Both the position numbers and the translations under genes were made by a program. This document shows, piece by piece, positions 35,801 through 47,800 of a DNA stretch of 64,000 nt. Numbering within the stretch: the first letter of the stretch is position 1; each line of letters begins with the position of its first letter. Origin of the DNA: Luidia sarsii (Eukaryota; Echinodermata; Asteroidea; Paxillosida; Luidiidae); NCBI GenBank assembly GCA_949987565.1, contig OX465102.1, forward strand, positions 11,734,763-11,798,762, in the 5' to 3' direction. The notes under the pieces are model-generated. The model had not been told where the DNA came from, did not search any database, and worked only from the letters and a program-made list of their open reading frames with translations.

Positions 35801-38800
35801 CAGTTATCGCTTGAAAAGGACCCCTGTGTCGCCCAAGGGATGTGCGCGACCTCCTCGCATTCTCCCTCTGCGTTCACCAGGCCAGACTTGCAGAAGAACG
35901 TGCGGCACCTGCTCAGGAAGATGTCGTAGAATTGGCCCTCGTTGCGGCAACTGGAGCCCTCGGTCCCGACAAAATCGAACAGGACCTCCCTCACTTCGAT
36001 AATTGGTTTGTTACCCAGATCGATCTCGTTGAGTAAACAGATGATCCACTTCCCCTGCCTGCAGGTCGACGGCCCGGAAATCCCACCCCTGCACGCCGCC
36101 GTGGAGTGGACGCGCTCGCCGTTGCACAGTGCACAGTGGGGATTGCGGTAGAGCGTTCCATTCACGGACGCGGGGGCGTAGTAATCCTCGCACGCGGCCC
36201 GCAGGGACCGCTCCGCGACCACCGCGCGGTCCGAGCAGGAGCGGACCGGTCCGCCCGGGCAGAGACGGGCGGAGCCGTTAGCTCCATCACTCGGCGGCAC
36301 GAAGCCGTACACAAGCACGCCACCAAAGGCGAAATCTCCACCGTTGTCAAGCACTTGCCATTTGTGCAGATCAGCCCTTTGGACGCCGTGACAGACCGCG
36401 CAGAAGATATTTTTATAAACAGCGCCACCATCTACGTACACCGGGAGGGATCCAATCACGTCCTCCCTCGAAGCCGTCTCTTCACAGCCGGCCCGTAACA
36501 GTGGGTCGGGCCAAAGGTCAGGACAGAAGCTGACCAACGAGAATCCCGCATGCTGGCTCCACTGAGCCACGGGCAACATAACGCATGCGTAGTACTCCAG
36601 AGCCGTCCCATCGATCTGGACCTCCGACCAATCAGGGGCGGGCTCGCAGTTCGACGCGTAGTCATAGCAACAGTCCTGAAACCACCGACAGACCTTATCA
36701 CATCTGCAAGAGTCCAGCTCAGGATTCCGCTCCACGTAATACCGGTCTTTCCCCTCCTCACATTCAAATCCACAATAGTCAATTTGTCCACACAAAAAGG
36801 CGGGAGTATCAAATCTGGATGTTTCTGAAATCAATGTTAAGGAAAAACGGGTGCTTTGTTTTAATTAGAGGTCCACGCGTCTTATTGCGCTGTTGTACGT
36901 GCCCCAAACAATGTAATGATGCAACTTGAAAGTAAGGAAAACAATGAGATTTGAATGTTTTCATGGTGAGAATAGCAGAGGTATCGGTAATAGGTTTGCG
37001 GTAACACCATGCAACACTCTCTTTTGTGAGTATGCGTGTTTCTGAAAAGAACCAGAGGATCTCGACGTTTCGAACAGTATCCGCTGTTCGTCTTCAGGAG
37101 AATTAAGTTACCATTGTCCCGGCCAGGGTTTCTCCCGCAAATTCAACTGTGACGTGGCCCACCTCACTCTTTGTTATGGTTTTACGGGCCACCTCAGGAA
37201 TTTGTCTCCAAAACTGCCAACTCAGGGGGTCAGAGTCATCAGGCTAGTACAGGATTCCCCCTGACAAAGTATGGCCGTTTTCGAAATGAAGGCTTAGGCT
37301 GGGGCTCAGGCTTCGTCTCCGTCTGATAAAACCTGAAAATCCAGGTTGTGGCTTGTTTCCGAATTTGAAGGTTTGTTGGCTTGATAGGTACAGAGCATTC
37401 ACCAAGAAACTGGGGCCAAATGCTTGTTTTTAGATGCCTGTGATAATTTTTTTATAACGAGTAGGATCAAATATGACCGAAGCCTAAGCCCAAGCCTAAA
37501 CCTTCATTTCGAAAACGGCCTTTATGTACTGAAGTGCAACAGACCCATTTCATATCAAGATGGTGGCTTATGGTACATCAGACTAGCACATGTCCGGAAA
37601 TTGGGCACATTTCAAATGGCGTACCCTTCCCTTTTATAATCGTGACTGGCTTTCTTCTAATGTAAAATGCTACTAACCTGCAAGACATTCGATGTAGGGA
37701 ACACGGGAGCAAGAGAGCTCGGGATCAGACAAGCCGGATACCAAATCACACTGCGACAAGTCAGTCTCGTTGCCGTGGCAACCGACCGAGAACAGGAAGG
37801 TCGAATTCGGCGCCTGGCGACCTCCCATGTCGTCGGGATGCATCTCCTTGACCATTGCGGCAGCGCGGAATCCAAGATGGCGGCAAACGACGGAGGCAAG
37901 GCGCACGTCCCAATCGCTGCCGCATAGGGCGCCCCACTCGTCCGTCGGGCCCAGACGGCCCTGCGGTATCCCGGATGCTTCGTGCCTCGAATGAACCAGT
38001 CTCAGCTCGAAGCTGCGGTCGTCCGCTATCAATTGCAAACAGATCGATGAAACTAGTGATTTTTTTAGTTACACAAACCGCCTTGTCTGCAATATATATT
38101 CCGATTGGTATAAACGCCATCTATCACACCATCACATGTATTCTTTTGGGAAAACTGAATATATTAACAATATTGAAAAATAATTGGCAAGGAAAACTTT
38201 TACTTTATCCGGACTTGAACCCGAGACCTCTGGATTAACATACGAGTGCTCCTCCATTTGAGCTTTCCAGCCGTTAGATTGTGGCCTTCCCAACTAGGTT
38301 TTGCCGGGATGGGAGCGCCAGTTATAAAAAATTGAAAACTTTGCAATTTTCCATTATTTATTTCAATTTGATCAAAAGTTTCAAGTCAGTTTTTCCTTCG
38401 TTTGTTTGACTTGAATTGAAAAAAGCCGCATCAATTTTGTGTGATTTCCAAGATGCAGTAGCCAGGTTTACAACAATATTGGTTGTTTGCATCTGAATGA
38501 AAAGGGGCATGATCCCTGGAGCTAGTACGGCAGTAAAATGGTTAAATGCTTCTGACTGGTGCCCTACCCCGGCAGAGATGATTGATTATTATGGGAAGGC
38601 CACCATCTAAAAGCTGGATAACTCAGATGGTAAGAGCGCTGTTCAAAACCAGCCCCGGTCCAGTCAAAGTTTTCTTTGCCATTTTTTGTCAAAAAAGAGC
38701 TTTGGTGAAAAACTTGAAAACATAATATTAGGCCTATTGCTACAATGGACTTTGTAGTATCAGCACAAATTCTCAAAATTGTTTACAAGTTCCCAGTTGG

Positions 38801-41800
38801 TTTTCGATGTATTTGCTTGACTTTTCACAATCTCCCTTTCACATTCTGCCTTTGAGAAAGATCCTGCTGGGATCTAAACGTCAGGCTCTCCTTTGATGAT
38901 CGCATTTCGGTTATTTTAGCAGTATAAGCAGTTAGCAACATTACAATCGTGTGAATTTCCCGACCAAAAACCCTATCTCATCTCCACCCACCTATGTCAG
39001 AACACTTAAGGCCGGCGTACGAATAGTGTCCCCTCATTAGCGCCACTCGTTGCCCGTCGCACTCAAAGAGGTTGCGCTCGTTCCCGGAGCAGGACATCAT
39101 CCAGGTGGCGGAGAGGAAGAAGGATTCGAACACGGCATCGGGCACCGAGTACGGCGACGGGCGTGCTGTGTCCGGGAAGCCGAGGAGGCGGCAGGCCAGA
39201 CGGTGCGCGCTGACCGCGGAGGCCCAGGCGTCCTCCGCCACCGGCACGGCGAGCCACTCCCGCCGATCGGGGCACCTCACCTGGAGCAGGCCCTCGGTCT
39301 CGCGGACGCCGTAGCCCAGGCGTAATTCGGGCTCTGCGGACGCAAAAAAGAACGGACACAGCCAGTAGATGCTGGTATCCAAGCAGTGGTGTCAGCCCTA
39401 GGGTTGAAAACCACATTTTAATGCTGCAGAACAGGAGTGAAAACGAGCAAAGAAGACCATCATATTGTCCACGTTCTTCTCAGTGTGTTTACATTGCTCT
39501 GTGCCAAAAAATACCCAGTATAAGTCACGTGATGACACGTAAACAGTAGTCGCGTAATGATCGGTGTGCTCTCAGGATTTTGCAACGCGTTGGCCGATCA
39601 AAAAATGCACATCTGGAAAGGGTCAGCAGACTCGGCGTTGTGATTGGCCTCCAGGTTGCAAACTCTTGAGGGCGCACTACTGTGAATCAAACTCATCGTA
39701 CCCACAGAAATAAATAACCTATAGACCGACAGCCATACACAACACTTATGGAAAACGAGGTCAGGATACTGTAATGGTGACGGCGGTCGACTACGTGAAA
39801 CGTGAAACGTGAAACCATGGGCGGAAGTAGATGAACAATGTGCATAATCATATAGAGAAATCCCGGAATGATGGATTCAAACTGGTTTTTGGGGGATGAA
39901 ACCATGCTGATTGAGATCAAAAGGCCTTTTCAGAGATGACTACATACTCCATTACAGATGATTTATTAGAAATAATAAGGAATCAAAATTTTGGTGTCAT
40001 TATTCTCGTGGATGGCGGGCCAGTATGCGTGATCTTGCACAGAGTTTGTGTACGTACGGCAGTCCGTGTGACGTGACGAACAAGTTTGCCCATGTTTTTT
40101 CACGCGTCCTGAAATCATAGCGCCCGCTGTTGTCCGTCTATAGGTTATTTATGTCTGTGATCATAACTAACGATCAATCGCTATGCGATGAGTGCACCTG
40201 CATGCGGATACCGGTACCGTACGGCCTTTAGGAACTTACTATACGGGTCCTTCGTCGAATTACGGTGCATCGTAAAGACGTCTGCCGGGTTAGCCGTGGT
40301 GGAGGCGACAGAAAGGGGGCAGTTTAGCGACCTTAATCGCCCAGCTAAACCCATGAGCTAAACTGCCTAAAACTTACGTTGATCCAAACATGTGCCTAAC
40401 TCGGTGTCCATGTGATACTGTTTACACGTGAAAAGTGCGCGTCTGTGGTGTTGCCTATTATGATTTGTGTGTGCACTAGCACATTTTATCGGACAAACTG
40501 TGGCCGTTGACAAAAAATAAAGAATGACATGATCTTTTATAACGGTCGTGTGAGGGCAGCATTCAACGAATCGCACGAAAACGGATTTATTGATCAAAAA
40601 TATTTTTGGTGTTTGAGTGACGATTTCTCGAAAACTACAGCACCCAAGACCGTAAGATTTCAACGTGAGGATTCTTTCATGACCATCTACAAACTGTGTA
40701 AATTAGAACGAAATCTGTGGACATCGATGTTTTCCGATCTTCCCAATGTTGGATAGGGCCTTTAACACAAGGGATCGTCTCCTGCTTGGCAGAATTTTAC
40801 GCTTAAGATGATGCACGTAATTTGACATTCAAGCAGCTTTTTATCCACGTCTTTATAGTGAAATCACAATTACCTGAGTCGCACTGAATCCATCCGGACG
40901 CAATAGTCTGCCACGGATCTGTGATAGAGAAAAGAATACGGGCAATTCACAATAGTGCGCCCTCAAGTGTGTGCAACGCGTTGGCCACTTAAAATAAGCG
41001 GAATCTGTCGACCCCATTGATTTCCATAATGGAGATCAATGGTCGACCCTTTCCAATCGTGCATTGGGTCGACAGTTTCCGCGCATTGTATAGGCTAACG
41101 CGTTGCAAACTCTTGAGGGCGCAGTATTGTGAATCGCACAGATTGAGCGTAACTGTCATGGTTTACAAATTATGTTATCAGATTGCTACACAAAAAACAA
41201 AGACGTTCCCGCGCTCGAGCAAGGGGCACAGGTAAAGAGGGCTTTGAATAAGGCGCTATTCTTCAAGCTTTGAATAACTAATGAGGACGATTCCATTAGC
41301 TTCAAAGGGTGGTCAGATTGCAATACAAGGAACAATATACAGGGTGAGTCTCTCCTCCATTGGCTTATATAATTCCAATTATATTGCAGGTAAGTACTTT
41401 ACATAATTGGGGAATTATGTACCACCACCGCCACGTAGAGGTTAATGGTGCGAGATGAGGCAAGTTTGGTGTTCACTGCCGATTTGCAACCACTATAGCC
41501 TTATCCAAGGCGGTCTCTCCGGTACGGTTCCGGGCAGAGATCCAGGCCAAACGCTCGCAAATCACAGCATAAAATTACGGCACTATACCACGTCGGATCC
41601 AAGCTGTACACTGCTCGTCGCAGACCGTGATGAGCGATGCACAGATATCATACGCAACTTGCAATGGGAACTCTGTGGTAAGTTAAGTTACGATGCATTG
41701 TAAGGCTTTCTGAAATCCAACCCGGCCACACAGAGGCTGGATTTCACAAAGCCTTACGAGGCAGCATAAACTGAAATTAGGTTTGATAACCGATCGTAAG

Positions 41801-44800
41801 TTGTGATAAGCCGTGGATGGAGGGAGTGAGTGGGGGGAGAGTAAGTGAGTGAGTGAATGAGTGATTTTTTAGGAAAGCTGTTAATTTTTTCCCGGCAAGT
41901 GGTTGGGCCAGATAACGGCCATTGCCTCCATAACAATAGGCGGTCAATTGTGGATTCAGGTTTTTTTCCAAACCCTTTTGCGGTGTAGGTTCACTTACAT
42001 ACACACTCTACAGTTTGCAACGCTGGGCACGGGCCGGAGACCGTGCGGCAATCCCGGAGGTTGTCCTCGTCCCCAGAGCACCGGACGCCGATCGTCCCCA
42101 GCCGGTCGATCCCGATCATGTCGGACAGCTGCACGGCGGGAGTCAGGAGCGTCGTCTTGCCGGAGAAACCCAGCTGCCAGCACGCCAGCCGTGGCAGCCG
42201 ATCCGACACTAGGCCGTAGTCTGTGCACACCGCGCCCCACCGCCGCTGCGTCGTGCATCTCACTTGAATCACGCCCGCCTTCGGCGAAGCCCCGTAGGCG
42301 AGGCGAACCTCAACATCTGACACCAATAAATTGTTCAAAATAAAGCGGCTTTAAATGTAGGGTACATCAATTGCGAAGGTCAAGGAATCGCTTCCATACT
42401 TTGTCAAACTCAACGTATACATAACATATCAACACCTGCGTATAGGTTTCGACTCAATCCGTCAACCATGTCATGAGAAAAACAATGGAAACGAAATTTA
42501 AATAATGCTATTTTTTCAGACATAGATGACGCAGTATTGGTGAAAGAAACTGTCCGTTCCAACGATCGCTTCACGGAAATCATTCATTTTTTGGAAATTC
42601 AAAAAAAATTCCCAAACAGCAGATCATCTCGAATAATAATTATTGTCTGATGCCATTACAAACTTCATGACGAGTCCAGTATTTTCCGAAATTGGGAATG
42701 TCCGGAAATGGGGCACTTGTGTACCCTCACTTTAATCACGAACAATTTCCCACAGCTTGAAAAACTTTGCTTCGTAAAATAGTCAATTTCATAGAGTCAA
42801 TTTCAATCAATCAATGTGTATTAAACTATATAAACGCTGATCCTACGATGTTTCTATCCTATCCCGTCCCATCTTATCCCATCCCATCCCATCCCATCCC
42901 TTCCCTTCCCATCCAATCCCATCCCATCCCATCCCATTCCATCCCATCCCATCCCATCCCATCCCATCCCATCCCATCCTATCCCATCCCATCCCATTCC
43001 ATCCCATCCCATCCCATCCCATCCCTACCCTACTCTATCCTACCCTACCCACACCATCCCATTCCATCCAATCTCATCCCATCCCATCCCTACCCATCCC
43101 ATACCTACCCTACCCTATCCTAGCCTACCCATCCCATCCCATTCCATCCAATCCCATCCCATCCCATCCCATCCCATCCCATCCTCTCCCATCCCATCCC
43201 ATTCCATCCCATCCCATCCCATCCCATCCCATTCCATCCCATCCCATCCTATCATATCAAAACCTGTCCTATCCTTGGGGATGTGGCGAAAGACAGACCT
43301 GCGATTTTATTTCTTCAGATCGTCAACACTTGGAAGTGCCGTCCTACCTGAATCACAGTCCAGTAATTTCTGATCCGAAGATAGATCTGTGACGTTGTGC
43401 CTCCCGGGTAACTGGGGTGTTGGTGGAACTGTTAAAGGTGAAAAATATCACTGTGACGTCATGTTGCCGTAAACAAATAGAATTCGTGGGTGATTCTATG
43501 GACCTTTTTAACCCTCTGAGAAGAGACCTATTTTGTTTATTGTCAGCAGCCGGGACCCTGTGTGTTGACACACACACAGATTCGGAAATTGTTATTTTGT
43601 AATTGTTTACAAGTTTAATAATTGTTTCCACCACGCAAACCTTCAAGTCCTTTCTGTTTACAAGTTTGTTTGTATTTCGTCTAAAGATTCGGCAGCTTGT
43701 TTAATTGTGAAACATTGAAACCCATCCAGGTTTTGTGGGAAACAAGATGGCAGGAGCCATTTCTCGGTGTGGGTAAAAAACGTGCAGAACCATATGGCAA
43801 GTTACAGAGGTGGGCGACTCTTGCGTCCCTCTCATGAGGGACTGAGGAAGTGAACGCCCCTCGTAACTACGTGGTGTGGACCTGCTAACAAAGTCAAGAA
43901 ATGTGGAGTCACCGGCTCTTTTCTGAGCCATACTCCTTCTCTTAAGAGAGCAAACCTCCTACTTAGTGTAAATGCAGTTATATAAATATATCATAATCAT
44001 GGTAGATATTCGTAGCTGAGGAGCTAAGTCTTGGCACGTTAAGAGCTTACCTCCTGGGGGAGATGTTGCGCTGGTTACAAGGTTGTTTGAGCAGACTACA
44101 CCGACATCCTCGGCGTGAGTGCAGCTGTGCCGGCCCCATCCCCCGTGCGGGCAGTCGGCCAGGCCGTCCTCGTCGCCCAGACACTGCACGTTGCTGAGGA
44201 GAATCGGTCCCGTCCCGGTGCCGAAGTGCATGCGCTCGGAGGCGACGGCACTGTAGCCGAGCTGCCTGCAGACGACCGTGGCGTCCCCCAGGCTCCACCC
44301 GTCACCGCACACCGTCCCCCACTGACCGGGAAGGTAGACCTCAACTCGTCCTTCGAGCGGCGAGACTCCATCGGCCAAGCGAATACTGCCAACTGAGGAA
44401 AGGGGACGTCTAAGGAATGGTCCAATGCGTCTGGAAGACATGATTGATTTGGGAAAGGGAAGGCCAACATACCTAAGTGACGCAGATCGAAGCTTTCGCG
44501 AATAGCTGTCAAACAGACGACACCAGCGTCGTTGCTGTGTGGACAGTCGTGCCCTCCCCATCCGGCATTGGGACAGTCGGCCAGGTCGCCCTCGTCTCCA
44601 CGGCACCGCACCTGGTCCAGCCAGATTGGTCCCGATCCCGGTCCGAACGTGGCGGAGGCCGAGACGGCGGAGCGATGACCGAGGTAGCGGCAGACCACCG
44701 TGGCGTCCAGCAAGTCCCAGCCGTCATCACACACGGTCCCCCAGGCGCCGTCCCCTCTCCGTACCTCCACGCGTCCCTCCGCAGGCGAGTAGCCGCCAGA

Positions 44801-47800
44801 CAGACGCACCGAGATTTCCTCGGGATAGTCGCCGGCTGAGGCAGAACACGAGGAGAAAAGAAACAAAATTGACGGTACGCTATGTTGCAGAATTGGTTTC
44901 GGTCAATATTGAGAGAAGACACTTCGTCAATGTGATATTTATTGTAAGTATAGTAGTATACGGAGAGCATTCCACACCGGAATTGTGGGTTTACTTTGGA
45001 TATTCGCCAGCTGAAGCAGATCACGAGGGGAGAGATCCACTGACAGTGAGTTTTCTCTTTGCTCCGCGTCAGTCATTCTAATAAGTTAATACAAATTTTG
45101 AAAAATGGCAAAGAAATCTGAAAGTTTTCTTTGTCCTTTTTTTCAAAAACTTGTTTGGTATGCGTCACCTAGAAATCAGTAAAATCAATATTCAAGTAAT
45201 GAAATGTGAATATTATATCATATAAACTGCATAGATTAATTATTTTTCTTTCTGATATCATGATATTTAAAGGGTAAGCACAATCGAAACCCTAATTTCT
45301 ACTCTCAATTAATTCCGGTTGTATTAAACCATATCTTTTAAAATACACGAAAACTACCTTCAATTGATTTCATTTTTAAAACCCACTGAATACATCCAGA
45401 AAAAGTCGTCTACTACAAAAACGTGGCGTCGATCGAGGACGATCGTGTACACGCACACGGATGTATATTCCGAGTTTTGAAAAAGTTTAAGTGTCTTTTA
45501 CTCGCCTATGAAAAAAGAAAGAAATAGATTTGAAATGAAAATATAATTCACGATCGAGTAGGGTAATTTTTTTAAATGCCCAAACACGCAGGGTGGGCCA
45601 TAAGGGAGCTCTACTGCACGGATCGTGTCAGTCATTTCCCCTCCGTAATAAGTTAGATATTTATCTCACACAGATTTTCAAACAAAAATGGCACTTAACT
45701 ATTCTGATCGAATAACGTCCGTATCTTTACATGGTGTACATGTGGATTTTCCTTCCGGATTTTCCTTCTTTTTGTAAGGGGTTGTATAATGTTTGTGTAC
45801 GCTTGGACGGTTTCCCTATGACCCGGCTGACCGAGATGCAAGGTATTACGTCATAACAAAAGAGGGCACTCGATGTCGGTTTTTTTTTTAGCGGACGGAC
45901 ACTTTCATATGCAGACTGAGCAACAAAAAGTCGCTCAAAAACACAAAATCGCTAAAATTGGTCAGGTAAAAACGGTGTTATGTAATTTACTGTAGTATTC
46001 TGTATACGAATAAGCTTAACGGTAAAAAAAGATTGTGCTTACCCTGTACACGTAGGGTACGCCATTTGCGAAGGCCAAAGATTCGCTTCCATACTTTCAT
46101 ACTCATCGTATACATAAAATAACTGGGTAAGTTTATACTCAATCAGTCAACCGTGTCATTAGAAATTAAATTCAATTAGTTTTTCAGGCATAGAGGGCAG
46201 TATTTGTGAAACGAATTCTGATTGATTGACATTTCCTCTTTTCTTGAAAACGGAAGATTATTTTACGGAATTTCTGAGACCATTACAAACTTCCCAATAA
46301 GTAATTATTTTCTCAAATTTTGAATGGCCGGAAAATGGGCGCTCTGCAAATGGTGTACCCTTCCTTTAATATTAATATAAAGTAAAGTTATCAAGGCAGA
46401 TACAATACACGCAGTGGTGTAAAGTACTTGTTTCCAATTTTGGTGGGGATAGTGAACTGGATAGATACTGTGCCATTTAACTTAAAAGATAAAGTACATT
46501 GTCCACATGATCAAGCATGTGGGTGGTTTTATTGTTTATCTGCCTTTGAGATAGGTCCTGCTAGGATCGAAACGTCAGGCCTTCCCAATTTTTGCTTCAT
46601 TTTAGTCAGTAAGCAGTAGTATGCAACATTTTCGCATATTACCGAAAACAAAATATCTGAATTTTTGTTTGTTCCACATTATTCTGTTTTCGTCTTTGAG
46701 GTTAAACATGGAGATCGACACACACCCGAAATGCAGTCTACGTAGGGAAGTTTCCAACACGAGAAAGAAGGATCGATGGAGCCGGATAGCAAATCGCATC
46801 GAGAAAAATCAGTTTCTTTGCCACGGCATCCGACTGGTAACAGAGGTGTCAAGTTCAGTTGTAAATCGAGATCGAGGAAGATCAGTCGGGTAGCAACACT
46901 GGTGAGGAAACCAAGATGGCGGCAAGCAGCGGACGACAGCTGAGCGTCCCAGTATGTGCCACAGAGGGCGCCCCACGCGTCCGTCGGGCGGAGGCGACCT
47001 TGCAGAAGGCCGGATGCCTCGTGCATGGAACGGAACAATCTCAGCTCGAAGCTGCGGCCGTCTGTAATCAAAGAAACCAGGTCCAACAACAGACATTCAT
47101 GTCATCGCTCTTAATACAGACATCTGGAGGATCAGAGGGCCCGACGTCTCGATCCCAGCAGGACCTTCCTCAAAGGCAGAATGCTACCACATTCAACTTT
47201 TTGTCGGGAGACGGAGTCGAGAACGGAATCAATTCCGTTTAATTAATGGTTTAATGGTAAAATAACGTGAGTTTGAATGTTACGAAGCGATTGTAAGGAA
47301 GCGATTATGCGCAATAGTGGAGATATACGGCAGTTAATGGTTGAATGCTTCTGACTGGTGCCCTCATCCCAGCAAAGACTACTATTTGGGTAGGCCGGAT
47401 AGCGCTGATATATGCAAAACCAGAGGTCTCTTGTTCAAGTGCAGGTAGGTCCAGTCAAAGTTTTCTTTGCCATTTTTCAAAATTGAATTAAGTTCCCCAT
47501 CATTTTTACCATTTTTTTGTGGCAATATTTTCATATGAGTTGATTCTTGAAATAAAAGTGGTTCAGATCCATATTAACGAGAGGCATTTCAAGTTATGCC
47601 AACTCTAAAACAAAGAGCCAAACAGACCAAGGAAAAACTGACTGGGAACTTTTGAACAAATTGGAAAATTGGCAAAGAAAACTTTTACTGGACAGGGACT
47701 TGAACCCGAGACCTCTGGATTAAACGTACCAGTCCTCTTCCATCTGAGCTATCCATCTAACCATTAGATGGTGACCTTCCAAAAAGTCTTTGCCGGGGTG

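Noticed and set aside
36825..36834. Independent start of the SMB-7TM protein just upstream of its exon
   Set aside because: The upstream codon is TTG and lies before a TTTCAG acceptor; there is no ATG or signal peptide, so the exon is internal.
40529..40756. 75-codon open frame on the + strand
   Set aside because: It overlaps a relic of the AAGCCCCTACACAACA MITE family and shows no known domain.
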